NCBI RefSeq assembly: GCF_041320705.1
Contig: NZ_JBGGTQ010000007.1
Coordinates: 1 to 64,000, forward strand
Direction of reading: 5' to 3'
DNA from: Kineococcus mangrovi
GTDB taxonomy: Bacteria > Actinomycetota > Actinomycetes > Actinomycetales > Kineococcaceae
Length of the DNA: 64,000 nt
Shown: one piece after another, positions 43,381 through 53,560 of the stretch
Position numbering within the stretch: the first letter of the stretch is position 1
Layout of the letters: the number at the start of each line of letters is the position of its first letter
The notes under the pieces: model-generated
The model's database searches: none
What the model was told of the DNA's origin: nothing
The model's input: only the letters and a program-made list of their open reading frames with translations
Made by a program: the position numbers and the translations under genes

Positions 43381-44076
43381 GTGAGCCGCCACGAGAAGAA
43401 GTCCTCCGAGGCCGAGCCCTCCGCGCTCGAGCAGCGGTCCGTCGACCTGGTGACGCGGCTGCTGAAGGTGGGCATCGACGGTCTGGGGCCGTTCGACAGC
43501 GCCGCCGAGGTCGCGCGGGCCGCGCGCGCGGAGCACCCGAGCACCGAGTCCGCCGTGCACGCCGTCGTGCGTCAGCACTCCCGGCTCGTGGCCGGCAACG
43601 GCTTCGTGACGGGTCTCGGCGGGCTGTTGACCCTGCCCGTCGCGCTGCCCGCCAACGTCTTCGGCTTCCACGTGCTCGCCGTTCGGGCCGTCGCCGCGAT
43701 CGCGGAGCTGCGCGGCTACGACACGACGAAGCCCGAGGTGCGCTCGGCCGTCCTGCTCACGCTCATCGGCGCGGACGCCACCGACGTCCTGAAGTCCGCC
43801 GGGCTGCCGACCGGTGGGCGCCTGGTCGCGCTGGTCACCTCCCGCGTCCCGCGGCCCGTCCTCATGCTCGTCAACAAGGGCGTCGGTTTCCGCCTCGTCG
43901 CGAAGTTCGGCGCGCGGGGGCTGCTGCGGCTGCCCCAGCGCGCGCTGCCGGTCGTGGGCGGCGCCGTCGGCGCCGGTGCGGACACGGTCATGTTCCGCCG
44001 CATCACCAAGAACGCCGAGCACGCGCTGCCGCCGCTGACCGCCGGAGCGGCGCAGGCGGTGCAGGGCCCGGCGTGA
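43381..44076 (+). CDS. EcsC-family protein
   Basis: A 231-residue protein resembling EcsC, named for a gene near the Bacillus Ecs ABC transporter. Hydrophobic patches LLTLPVALPANVFGFHVLAVRAVAAIAELRGY and LPVVGGAVGAGADTVMFRRI match the family. Biochemical role unknown. GTG start; its stop overlaps the next gene (GTGA). Confidence 0.82.
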   Translation: MSRHEKKSSEAEPSALEQRSVDLVTRLLKVGIDGLGPFDSAAEVARAARAEHPSTESAVHAVVRQHSRLVAGNGFVTGLGGLLTLPVALPANVFGFHVLAVRAVAAIAELRGYDTTKPEVRSAVLLTLIGADATDVLKSAGLPTGGRLVALVTSRVPRPVLMLVNKGVGFRLVAKFGARGLLRLPQRALPVVGGAVGAGADTVMFRRITKNAEHALPPLTAGAAQAVQGPA

Positions 44077-44495
44077 GGCGGCACCGCGCCGTGGCGGCGG
44101 GGCCGTTGCGCGCGGCCCCCGCCCTGGACGCGCGCACGACGCTGCGGCTGCGCCTGCTGCCGTGGATGGTCCGCGACGCCGTGACGGGCCGCTGGACGGG
44201 GGCCGGTCGTCGGCGCCTGGCCGCCGCGGCCCTCGGCACGGCGTACCTGGTCTCGCCCGTGGACGCGGTCCCGGAGCTGTGGACGTCCTTCGTCGGGCTG
44301 CTGGACGACGGTCTGGTCGCCGCCTTCGTCGCCACCTCGGTGCGGGCGGCGACGGACGACTACGTGCGCCGCGGCGGTCGCGGGGGACCGCGACCGGGCC
44401 AGGTGCCCGGTGTCGACCCCGCGATGACGCCCGACCCCGCGGTGGACGAGCGGGGACCGGGTCGACCTCGTCCCCCCAGGCGCGCCCGGCCCTGA
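44073..44495 (+). CDS. DUF1232 (YkvA-type) membrane protein
   Basis: A 140-residue protein with the short DUF1232 motif AYLVSPVDAVPELWTSFVGLLDDGLV (about 50-75), inside two hydrophobic segments. The last 50 residues are Pro/Arg-rich and look disordered. Function unknown. Coupled to the EcsC-family gene. Confidence 0.8.
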   Translation: MRRHRAVAAGPLRAAPALDARTTLRLRLLPWMVRDAVTGRWTGAGRRRLAAAALGTAYLVSPVDAVPELWTSFVGLLDDGLVAAFVATSVRAATDDYVRRGGRGGPRPGQVPGVDPAMTPDPAVDERGPGRPRPPRRARP

Positions 44496-44556
44496 TCCGG
44501 CCCCCGGCTGTGGACGCCGGGCCGCCCCCGTCCGGCGCCGGCCGCAGGGTGACCCC

Positions 44557-45810
44557 GTGCCCTCCACCTCCCGACCCACCCCACCCGGCGCCCCGCCCCC
44601 GCTCCCGGTGTCCGGTCCCGCCGAGCTGCTGGCCGTCCTGCCCCACCTCCTGGGCTTCCACCCGGCCGACTCGGTGCTCCTGGTGGAGCTGTCCGCCCCC
44701 GATGGGGGGACCGGCCGCCGTTCCCCGGGGCTGCTGGTGCGGGCGGACCTGCCCGCCGCGGCGGACGGGCCGGCGTCGAGGGCCGCCGCGCGGGCCGTGG
44801 CCGAGGAGTGCCTGCGGCTGGTGCGCCGGGTTGCCCGGCCCGGGTCCGAACTGCTCGTCGTCCTCCACGCCCCCGACGCCCGGGCCACGCCGGCCGTCCT
44901 GCTGCCCGGTGCGCGAGCGGCCGCGACGTCGCACGCCCTCCGGTCGGGGCTGGAGGCGCTGCGGGACGCGGGCGCTCCGGCGGCGGGGGACCACCTGCTC
45001 GTCGGTGCCGGCCGGTGGCGGACCCTGACGTGCTCCGGCCCGTGCTGCCCGCCCGGTGGCCAGGAGCGGCCCGTGACCGCGGCGGCCTCCGGCGGTGTTC
45101 TCCGGGTGCGGGCCGAGGCCGTCTGGCGCGGGTTCGCCGCGGCACCGGACCGCGCGGCGAGCCTGCCGCCGTCCACGCCGGCCGACCCCGACCGGTGCGC
45201 GCGGGCCGCAGCCGCGCGCCGGGCGCCGGTGCCCCCGGCCGAGGCGCGCGACCTCGTGGCGACCTTCGACCGCGCCGTGCAGGAGGCGGTCGCCGGCCCG
45301 GCGCCCGTCCTCGACGCGGGCTGGTGCGGGCGGCTGCTGCGGGCCCTGGAGCAGGTCGGGGTGCGTGACGCCGTGCTGCTGTCCGGCTGCCGCGGGCCGG
45401 GGACCCGCCGCGCCCGGCGCCACCTCCTGCGGCCCGAGGGGGCCGCCGCGGCGGCCGGCGGCGCCGAGCACCCGGCCCGCGCGCTGGTGCAGGAGGTGGA
45501 CCCGGTGCGGGCGGGGGCGGCGGCGGACCTGGCGGTCCAGGTGGCCCGGTGCGGCGGGAGCCGGGGCGGGGCGCAGGCGTGGGCCGTGGCGGGCTGGCTG
45601 GAGCGGGTGGCGGGCCGGCCCGTGCGGGCGGGGGCCTGCGCCGAGCAGGCCCTGCGGCAGGACCCGCGGCACCGCCTCGCCGGTCTGCTCGACGGTGCGG
45701 TCCGCCACGGTCCGGGGCCGTCCGCGCTGGTGGGGGCCGCCGGTGCGGCACCCGCCCCGGCGCTCCCCACCGGTGCGGGAGGCCCCGTCGGCGCGCAGGC
45801 CCGCGCGTAG
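44557..45810 (+). CDS. DUF4192-family protein
   Basis: A 417-residue actinobacterial protein of unknown function. The N-terminal signature LLAVLPHLLGFHPADSVLLVEL (about 25-46) is typical of DUF4192. The middle holds several Cys residues (TCSGPCCPPGG). The C-terminal third looks like helical repeats (AWAVAGWLERVAGRPVRAGACAEQALRQDP). From memory, a DUF4192 gene near sigA is common in actinobacteria. Confidence 0.82.
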   Translation: MPSTSRPTPPGAPPPLPVSGPAELLAVLPHLLGFHPADSVLLVELSAPDGGTGRRSPGLLVRADLPAAADGPASRAAARAVAEECLRLVRRVARPGSELLVVLHAPDARATPAVLLPGARAAATSHALRSGLEALRDAGAPAAGDHLLVGAGRWRTLTCSGPCCPPGGQERPVTAAASGGVLRVRAEAVWRGFAAAPDRAASLPPSTPADPDRCARAAAARRAPVPPAEARDLVATFDRAVQEAVAGPAPVLDAGWCGRLLRALEQVGVRDAVLLSGCRGPGTRRARRHLLRPEGAAAAAGGAEHPARALVQEVDPVRAGAAADLAVQVARCGGSRGGAQAWAVAGWLERVAGRPVRAGACAEQALRQDPRHRLAGLLDGAVRHGPGPSALVGAAGAAPAPALPTGAGGPVGAQARA

Positions 45811-45848
45811 TACGGTTCCGGATCGTCTACGACGTTGGAGGGTGCGGC

Positions 45849-46250
45849 ATGGGGATCGTCGTCGGGTACGTGGCCAACCCCGAGGGGAGGGCCGCGCTGG
45901 CGCGGGCCGGCGGGGCGGCCGTCCGGCTGGCCGCACCGCTGGTGGTGGTGCACAGCCGTCGCCCGGGCCGTGAGGTCGACGCCGAGGAGGCCGAGCAGCT
46001 CGCGGCCGTCCACGACACGGTGCGCGCTGAGCTGGAGCAGGCCGGCCTGTCGGTCGAGGTGCGCGAGGTGCCCGACTCCGACGACCCCGCCGACGACCTC
46101 ATCACCGCCGCCGAGGAGTCCGGGGCCTCCCTCATCGTCATCGGGCTGCGCCGGCGCACCCCCGTCGGCAAGCTCATCCTGGGCGCCAGCGCGCAGCGGA
46201 TCCTGCTCGACGCGCCGTGCCCCGTCCTGGCGGTCAAGCCCGAGGACTGA
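45849..46250 (+). CDS. universal stress protein (single UspA domain)
   Basis: A 133-residue UspA-fold protein. The ATP-binding pattern G-2x-G-9x-G(S/T) is at VIGLRRRTPVGKLILGASAQRILL, with the end PCPVLAVKP. Single-domain members often bind ATP and dimerise under stress. The ATG at 45849 starts directly with the first strand. Stands 180 bases before sigA. Confidence 0.9.
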   Translation: MGIVVGYVANPEGRAALARAGGAAVRLAAPLVVVHSRRPGREVDAEEAEQLAAVHDTVRAELEQAGLSVEVREVPDSDDPADDLITAAEESGASLIVIGLRRRTPVGKLILGASAQRILLDAPCPVLAVKPED

Positions 46251-46344
46251 GTCCCCGGGCGCAGCCCGGCCGGCGGGGTCCGGGCCCCGCGGGTGGTGTC
46301 GCGCCGCCTCGTCCGCCGATCCGTGCAAGAATCAGCGTTTGTCT

Positions 46345-46382
46345 CCCACGTGGGCATAAGCACCCGCCCGCCGGTGTTGACA
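46345..46382 (+). promoter_or_regulatory. possible sigA control region
   Basis: The perfect palindrome CCCACGTGGG (46345-46354) is followed by GCATAAGC and by a TTGACA hexamer at 46377-46382. No consensus -10 follows TTGACA at 17 bases, so the promoter cannot be fixed. Confidence 0.3.
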
Positions 46383-46434
46383 TTGCTGGCTGCTGCCCGC
46401 GCAGCCCCGTTCCGCCCACGACGAAAGGCAGTCC

Positions 46435-47985
<1,551 letters not shown>

Positions 47986-47997
47986 CGTCCACGTCGA

Positions 47998-48037
47998 ACG
48001 AACGGCCCGACCGGAGCACTCCGGTCGGGCCGTTCGT
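47998..48037. terminator. strong hairpin after sigA
   Basis: A perfect 19-base-pair stem (47998-48016 with 48019-48037) and a CA loop, 12 bases after the sigA stop. The convergent DUF456 gene ends 50 bases further, so it may serve both strands. Confidence 0.85.
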
Positions 48038-48088
48038 GCGTGCGGCTCAGGCGGTGCCGGTCGTCGGTCGGGGCCCAGCCGGTCGGGG

Positions 48089-48583
48089 TCAGCGCAGGGT
48101 GAGCGCTCCGACGACCCAGACGGTGCTCGCCACCAGGGCAGCGGCGCCCTCGAGGGCGACGCTGAGGCCGACGTTCTTCAACGCCACGACCGTGGAGCGC
48201 CAGGCGTGGCGGCCGCGGTCGGGGACGTCGGCCGCGGCGAGCAGCTCACCGAGGAACACCCCGAGGACGAAGCCCAGCGGCAGCCCCAGGACGGGGACGA
48301 CGAAGAACCCGACGACGCCCAGGACGGCGCCGAGCAGCAGGGTGCGCTTGCGGATGCCCGCGCGGGTCATCCGCTGGCCCGGGAGCAGGTACATGGCGAC
48401 CTGACCGGCGCCCAGCAGGACGGCGACACCGGCGAACCAGGCCCAGGCCCACCCGCCCTCGGCGAAGGCCCAGGCCAGGGCGGCGAGCGCCACGAGGACG
48501 GTGCCCGGCAGGACGGGGACGACGATGCCGACGAGGCCGACGGCCATCGCCAGGGCGACGACGACGAGCCCGGCGTCACCCAT
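48089..48583 (-). CDS. DUF456 membrane protein
   Basis: A 164-residue integral membrane protein with about five hydrophobic segments. The DUF456 pattern includes LVGIVVPVLPGTVLVALAALAWA and the Gly-rich LLLGAVLGVVGFFVVPVLGLPLGFVLGVFLGEL. Function unknown; the Gly-zipper-like segments suggest close helix packing. ATG at 48583. Confidence 0.85.
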   Translation of the reverse strand: MGDAGLVVVALAMAVGLVGIVVPVLPGTVLVALAALAWAFAEGGWAWAWFAGVAVLLGAGQVAMYLLPGQRMTRAGIRKRTLLLGAVLGVVGFFVVPVLGLPLGFVLGVFLGELLAAADVPDRGRHAWRSTVVALKNVGLSVALEGAAALVASTVWVVGALTLR

Positions 48584-48619
48584 GGTGACGCCGGGCTCGC
48601 CGGTCGTGCGGGGTCGGGA

Positions 48620-48856
48620 TCAGCGCTCGTCGAGGGCGGCCGTCGACGACGTCGCCGCGAGCTTCTGCGACTCGTCGTGGATGTCGGCGCCCGCGGCGCG
48701 CAGGGCCTCGCGGTGCTCGCGGCCGTGGTGAGCGCAGAAGAGGAGCTCACCACCGGCGTTGAGCTGGACCCGCACGTAGGCCTGTGCGCCGCACCGGTCG
48801 CACCGGTCCGAGGCGGTCATGGGGCTCTGGCTGAGGGTGGTCATGGCGGTGGTCAC
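48620..48856 (-). CDS. small zinc-ribbon-like protein next to parE
   Basis: A 78-residue protein with CDRCGAQAYVRVQL then LLFCAHHGREHREAL. The ligand set CxxC...CxxH fits a zinc ribbon. AAGGAG lies seven bases before the GTG. This short protein is often found beside parE or sigA in actinobacteria (from memory). Role unknown. It diverges from parE with 199 bases between starts. Confidence 0.75.
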   Translation of the reverse strand: MTTAMTTLSQSPMTASDRCDRCGAQAYVRVQLNAGGELLFCAHHGREHREALRAAGADIHDESQKLAATSSTAALDER

Positions 48857-49055
48857 TCCGCGACTCCTTCCGGGTCGTGCACGCTGGCGGGCAGCTGCTG
48901 CTCCCACCGGACACTCTTCCCCAACCTTCGGCAGCTCGCGCGCGTTCCCACGCCGTTGGAGCAACCCGTTCGCTCCTAGCGGAGGTGTCGTCGGTCACAC
49001 CGGCGCCGCCGGGCGCCTCCGCGACCGGGTCGGCCCGGCCCCGTACCCTGCCCGG

Positions 49056-51164
49056 GTGACTCCCCCCAGCTCGACCCCCTCCGGCAACTCCGGCTCGGAG
49101 GACAAGTACACCGCCGCCAACCTGCTCGTCCTCGAGGGCCTGGAGGCCGTCCGCAAGCGGCCGGGGATGTACATCGGGTCCACGGACTCGCGCGGCCTCA
49201 TGCACTGCCTGTGGGAGATCATCGACAACGCCGTCGACGAGGCCCTGGGCGGGCACTGCCAGGACATCGTCGTCGTCCTGCACGCCGACGGTTCGGTCGA
49301 GGTCCACGACGACGGCCGCGGCATCCCCGTCGACGTCGAGAAGCGCACCGGCCTGTCCGGCGTGGAGGTCGTCTTCACCCACCTGCACGCGGGCGGCAAG
49401 TTCGGCGGCGGGTCGTACTCGGCCTCCGGCGGTCTGCACGGCGTCGGCGCGAGCGTCGTCAACGCCCTCAGCTCCCGCCTCGACGTCCAGGTCGACCGCG
49501 GCGGCAAGACGTACGCGACGAGCTTCCGCCGTGGCGCGCCCGGCCGGTACGCCGGCGACGGTCCCGACGCCCCCTTCACCCCGGCCACGGGTCTGGAGGT
49601 CGTCGGTCGCGCCAAGCGCGGTGCGACGGGGACGCGCGTGCGCTACTGGGCCGACACGCAGGTGTTCCTCAAGGACGCGGAGTTCTCCCTCGCCGACCTC
49701 ACCGCGCGGGCCCGCCAGACGTCCTTCCTCGTCCCGGGGCTGCGCATCGTCGTGCGCGACGAGCGCTCGGGCGACCCGGCGCAGGTGACCGAGGAGGTGT
49801 TCCAGCACGACGGCGGCATCGGGGAGTACGTCGACTTCCTCACTCCCGACGCGCCCGTGACGGACGTGTGGCGGTTGCAGGGGGAGGGCACGTTCACCGA
49901 GACGGTGCCCGTCCTCGACGACTCCGGCCACATGGACATGCAGGACGTCCAGCGCCACTGCGTGGTGGACGTCGCGCTGCGCTGGGGCACCGGGTACGAC
50001 CCGACGGTGCGCACGTTCGTGAACATCATCGCCACCCCCAAGGGCGGCTCGCACCTGTCCGGCTTCGAGCAGGGCCTGTACGCGGCCGTCAAGGCGCAGG
50101 TCGACGCCCAGGCCCGACGCCTGAAGGTCGGCAAGGACGAGAAGCTGGAGAAGGACGACGTCCTCGCCGGCATGACCGCCGTCATCACCGTCCGGTTGGC
50201 CGAACCGCAGTTCGAGGGCCAGACCAAGGAGGTCCTGGGCACGGCGGCGGTGCGCGGGATCGTCCGCAAGGTCGTCGAGGGGGAGCTGAACGCCGTCCTG
50301 ACCAGCGGCAAGCGGGAGGACAAGGCGCAGGCCGGGGCGGTCCTCGACAAGGTCGTGACCGAGATGAAGTCGCGCATCTCGGCGCGGCTGCACAAGGAGA
50401 CCCAGCGCCGCAAGAACGCGCTGGAGAGCTCCTCGCTGCCGCCCAAGCTCAAGGACTGCCGCTCCGACGACGTCGCCAACACCGAGCTGTTCCTCGTCGA
50501 GGGGGACTCCGCGCTGGGCACGGCGATGGGCGCGCGGGACTCGGAGTACCAGGCGCTGCTGCCGCTGCGCGGCAAGATCCTCAACGTCCAGAAGGCGTCC
50601 GTCACGGACATGCTGAAGAACGCCGAGTGCGCCTCGATCATCCAGGTCGTCGGCGGGGGGTCCGGGCGCAGCTTCGACCTGGCCTCGGTGCGCTACGGCA
50701 AGATCGTGCTCATGACGGACGCCGACGTCGACGGCGCCCACATCCGCACGCTCCTGCTGACGTTGTTCTTCCGGTACATGCGTCCCCTCATCGACGCCGG
50801 CCGCGTGTTCGCCGCCGTGCCGCCGCTGCACCGCGTGGAGGTCAACGGCGCCGGCCGGCGCGAGCGCGAGGTGGTCTACACCTACTCCGACGCCGAGCTG
50901 CGCCGCGTGACGACCGACCTGACCCGCCGGGGCCGCACCTACAAGGAACCGCAGCGCTACAAGGGGCTGGGGGAGATGGACGAGGACCAGCTCGCCGAGA
51001 CGACGATGGAGCGCGCGCACCGGACGCTGCGCCGGGTCACGGTCTCGGACGGGGCGGTCGCCGAGCGCGTCTTCGAGCTGCTCATGGGCAACGACGTCGC
51101 CCCGCGCAAGGACTTCATCATCGCCGGGGCCGAGAACCTCGACCGGGACCGCATCGACGCCTGA
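49056..51164 (+). CDS. parE: DNA topoisomerase IV subunit B (ParE), type IIA
   Basis: A 702-residue GHKL ATPase subunit. The ATP pocket includes EIIDNAVDEALGG and DDGRGIPVD, with HGVGASVVNALS as the lid glycine motif. The TOPRIM domain has ELFLVEGDSALGTA and MTDADVDGAHIRTLLLTLFF. The C-terminal RYKGLGEMDEDQL is typical. ParE rather than GyrB is inferred because it lies near sigA and a ParC-like gene, as in Streptomyces. TACCCT lies six bases before the GTG, suggesting a leaderless transcript. Confidence 0.92.
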   Translation: MTPPSSTPSGNSGSEDKYTAANLLVLEGLEAVRKRPGMYIGSTDSRGLMHCLWEIIDNAVDEALGGHCQDIVVVLHADGSVEVHDDGRGIPVDVEKRTGLSGVEVVFTHLHAGGKFGGGSYSASGGLHGVGASVVNALSSRLDVQVDRGGKTYATSFRRGAPGRYAGDGPDAPFTPATGLEVVGRAKRGATGTRVRYWADTQVFLKDAEFSLADLTARARQTSFLVPGLRIVVRDERSGDPAQVTEEVFQHDGGIGEYVDFLTPDAPVTDVWRLQGEGTFTETVPVLDDSGHMDMQDVQRHCVVDVALRWGTGYDPTVRTFVNIIATPKGGSHLSGFEQGLYAAVKAQVDAQARRLKVGKDEKLEKDDVLAGMTAVITVRLAEPQFEGQTKEVLGTAAVRGIVRKVVEGELNAVLTSGKREDKAQAGAVLDKVVTEMKSRISARLHKETQRRKNALESSSLPPKLKDCRSDDVANTELFLVEGDSALGTAMGARDSEYQALLPLRGKILNVQKASVTDMLKNAECASIIQVVGGGSGRSFDLASVRYGKIVLMTDADVDGAHIRTLLLTLFFRYMRPLIDAGRVFAAVPPLHRVEVNGAGRREREVVYTYSDAELRRVTTDLTRRGRTYKEPQRYKGLGEMDEDQLAETTMERAHRTLRRVTVSDGAVAERVFELLMGNDVAPRKDFIIAGAENLDRDRIDA

Positions 51165-51191
51165 GGTCCCCCGCGCGATCGCGCACCGCGC

Positions 51192-51222
51192 ACGCCCCCG
51201 GTTCACCGCGAACCGGGGGCGT
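51192..51222. terminator. hairpin after parE
   Basis: ACGCCCCCGGTTC and GAACCGGGGGCGT form a perfect 13-base-pair stem with a five-base loop, 28 bases after the parE stop. Confidence 0.75.
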
Positions 51223-51234
51223 CCTGCGTTCCGG

Positions 51235-51295
51235 ACAGAACGGGTGTCTGTTTGGGTCCGATGTGTTGACTTACTGCCCGTATCGGGCGTAGAAC
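51235..51295 (+). promoter_or_regulatory. fructose-operon promoter with nested palindromes
   Basis: TTGACT (51266-51271) and TAGAAC (51290-51295) are 18 bases apart, a good sigma-A promoter. A perfect palindrome GCCCG-TAT-CGGGC (51276-51288) lies in the spacer, and ACAGA-N7-TCTGT (51235-51251) lies upstream. These are candidate operators for the DeoR-type regulator encoded first in the operon. Confidence 0.65.
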
Positions 51296-51329
51296 TGTCC
51301 CAGCCCGACGGACCGGGCGAGAACGGACC

Positions 51330-51364
51330 CGACGAGGACGTCAGCAACGACGAGGACGTCAGCA
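51330..51364 (+). repeat. 18-base-period tandem duplication in the fruR leader
   Basis: CGACGAGGACGTCAGCA occurs twice, at 51330-51346 and 51348-51364, just before the fruR ATG at 51376. It contains the site GACGTC twice. It may be a replication slip or a repeated regulator site. Confidence 0.6.
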
Positions 51365-51375
51365 GGAGCAGGTAG

Positions 51376-52149
51376 ATGTACGCACCGGAGCGGCACCAGA
51401 CGATCCTGGACGCGGCGCGCGGCGTCGGCCGGGTCGAGGTCACCGCGCTGGCCGAGCTGCTCGACGTGACGCCCGAGACGATCCGGCGCGACCTCACCGT
51501 CCTCGAACGCCGCGGCGTCCTGCGCCGCGTCCACGGCGGGGCCATCCCCGTCGAACGGCTCGGCGCCGAGCTGGCCGTCCCCGACCGCCAGGACGTCGCC
51601 GGCCCGGAGAAGGACCGGATCGCCCGCGCGGCCCTGGCCGAGCTGCCCGACGGCGGCACCCTGCTGCTGGACGCCGGCACCACCACGGCCCGCCTGGCCG
51701 AACTGCTGCCCACCGACCGCGAGCTCACGGTCGTCACCCACGCCCTGCCCATCGCCCAGGTCGTCGCCCAGACGGTGGCGACCCGCCCGAACGTGACCCT
51801 GCACGTCGTGGGGGGCACCGTCCGCGGCCGGACCCTGGCCGCGGTCGGGGTGTGGGCCGAACGCGCCCTCGCCGAGGTGTTCGCCGACGTCTGCTTCCTC
51901 GGGACGAACGCCCTCACCGTCGAGCACGGGCTCACGACGCCGGACCTCGCCGAGGCCGCCGTCAAGCGCTCCCTCATCTCCTCCGCCCGGCGCACCGTCG
52001 TGCTGGCCGACCACACCAAGTTCGGCCGCGACGACTTCGCCCACGTCGCAGACCTGGAGGCCGTCGACACCGTGATCACCGATTCCGCGACCGACCCCGA
52101 GATCCTCGGGGACGTCGAAGCCGCCGGCCCCCGGGTCGTGCGCGCGTGA
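51376..52149 (+). CDS. fruR: DeoR-family transcriptional regulator of fructose use
   Basis: A 257-residue repressor. The N-terminal helix-turn-helix is at about 5-55 (RHQTILDAARGVGRVEVTALAELLDVTPETIRRDL). The sugar-phosphate-sensing DeoRC domain includes LLLDAGTTTARLAELL, THALPIAQVV, and the end VVLADHTKFGRDDF. The usual effector is fructose 1-phosphate or a related sugar phosphate. It leads a six-gene operon; its stop overlaps fruK (GTGA). Confidence 0.92.
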   Translation: MYAPERHQTILDAARGVGRVEVTALAELLDVTPETIRRDLTVLERRGVLRRVHGGAIPVERLGAELAVPDRQDVAGPEKDRIARAALAELPDGGTLLLDAGTTTARLAELLPTDRELTVVTHALPIAQVVAQTVATRPNVTLHVVGGTVRGRTLAAVGVWAERALAEVFADVCFLGTNALTVEHGLTTPDLAEAAVKRSLISSARRTVVLADHTKFGRDDFAHVADLEAVDTVITDSATDPEILGDVEAAGPRVVRA

Positions 52150-53105
52150 AGGTCCTGACCGTCACCCCGAACCCGAGCCTCGACCACACCGTCGAACTCG
52201 CCGTCCTCACCCGCGGCGAGGTCCACCGGGCCCTCGCCGGTTCCGTCGAGGCCGGCGGCAAGGGCGTCAACGTCGCCCGCGCCCTGGCCCGGCACGGCCA
52301 CCCGGCCACCGCCGTCCTGCCCTCGGGCGGGGTCGACGGCGCCCGCCTCGAGGCGTTGCTCGCCCCGCAGCGGGTGCGCGCGCTGACCGTCCCGATCACC
52401 GGGACGATCCGCACGAACACCACCGTCGTCGAGGCCGACGGCACCACGACCAAACTCAACGAACCCGGCCCGGAACTCACGGCCGACGACGTGGAGTCGT
52501 TGCAGCGCAGCGTTTCGTGTGGCCTCGATGACGACCCGGACTGGTTCGTCAGCAGCGGTTCCCTGCCGCCGGGCGCCCCCCTGGACCTGCACGCGCGGTT
52601 CGTCCGCGCCGCCCGGCGCGCCGGCGTCCGCTCCGCCGTCGACACCAGCGGGCCCGCGCTGGGGGCCGCCGTCGAGGCCGCCCCGGACGTGCTCAAACCC
52701 AACGAGGACGAACTCGCCGAACTGCTCGGCCGCGAACTGCACACCGTGGGCGACGTCGTCGCCGCCGCGGCGGAACTGCGTGAGCGCGGTGTGGGCGAGG
52801 TGCTGGTGAGCCTCGGCGGCGCCGGAGCCCTGCTCGTCGGCGACGACGGTGTCGTGTGGGCCGGGGGAGAACCCCTCGTCCCCCTCAGCACGGTGGGCGC
52901 CGGGGACTGCACGCTCGCGGGTTTCCTGCACGCGAGCGGGACCCCCGCCCAGCGCCTGGCGACGGCCGTGGCCTGGGGCCGCGCCGCCGTCCTGCTCCCG
53001 GGCAGTGCCGTCCCGGGCCAGGACGAGACCTCCCGCGCGGCCACCGCCGTCCGGACCCTGACCGATCCCGATCCCGACACCCTCGTGAAGGACCTGCAGC
53101 GATGA
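52146..53105 (+). CDS. fruK: 1-phosphofructokinase
   Basis: A 319-residue PfkB-family kinase converting fructose 1-phosphate to fructose 1,6-bisphosphate. N-terminal TPNPSLDHTVEL and GGKGVNVARALARHGHPA bind the substrate. The catalytic region is LSTVGAGDCTLAGFLHA. DVLKPNEDELAELLG is the PN-E motif. Overlaps the regulator upstream and the IIA gene downstream (ATGA). Confidence 0.94.
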   Translation: MKVLTVTPNPSLDHTVELAVLTRGEVHRALAGSVEAGGKGVNVARALARHGHPATAVLPSGGVDGARLEALLAPQRVRALTVPITGTIRTNTTVVEADGTTTKLNEPGPELTADDVESLQRSVSCGLDDDPDWFVSSGSLPPGAPLDLHARFVRAARRAGVRSAVDTSGPALGAAVEAAPDVLKPNEDELAELLGRELHTVGDVVAAAAELRERGVGEVLVSLGGAGALLVGDDGVVWAGGEPLVPLSTVGAGDCTLAGFLHASGTPAQRLATAVAWGRAAVLLPGSAVPGQDETSRAATAVRTLTDPDPDTLVKDLQR

Positions 53106-53560
53106 CCGACCTGACCGCTCCCGAACTCGTCCTCACCGACCTGGTGGCGACCGACCGCGTCGACGCGACGCGTCAGCTGGCGCAGACGCTGGCCGCCGCC
53201 GGGCGCGTCACCGACCTCGAGCAGTTCCTCGCCGACGTGGCCGCCCGCGAGGAGCAGATGGCCACCGGGATCCCCGGCGGCATCGGCCTGCCCCACGCCC
53301 GCTCGGCGGCCGTGACGGTCCCGAGCCTGGCCGTCGGCCGCGTCGTCTCCGGCGAGCGCATCGACTGGGGCGCACCGGACGGCCCGGCGAACCTCGTGTT
53401 CCTCATCGCCGCGCCCACCGAGGGCGAGGCCGACCACCTGCAGATCCTCGCGGCCCTGGCCCGCAAGCTCGTGCACGTCTCCTTCCGCGAGTCCCTCCTC
53501 CAGGCGCCCGACGCCGCGGCCGTGGCCTCGACCGTCCTGACGGAGGTGTACGGACGATGA
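53102..53560 (+). CDS. fructose PTS enzyme IIA
   Basis: A 152-residue IIA domain of the mannitol/fructose class. The phosphorylated residue is His65 in GGIGLPHARS. The protein accepts phosphate from HPr and passes it to IIB, encoded in the next gene. Encoded separately from IIBC here, whereas many actinobacteria have a IIABC fusion. Start and stop overlap both neighbours by four bases. Confidence 0.92.
   Translation: MTDLTAPELVLTDLVATDRVDATRQLAQTLAAAGRVTDLEQFLADVAAREEQMATGIPGGIGLPHARSAAVTVPSLAVGRVVSGERIDWGAPDGPANLVFLIAAPTEGEADHLQILAALARKLVHVSFRESLLQAPDAAAVASTVLTEVYGR

Noticed and set aside
48747-52931. A minus-strand open frame of about 1,390 codons opposite parE, fruR and fruK
   Set aside because: It is an antisense shadow of three well-supported genes, with no start signal and no recognised motif.
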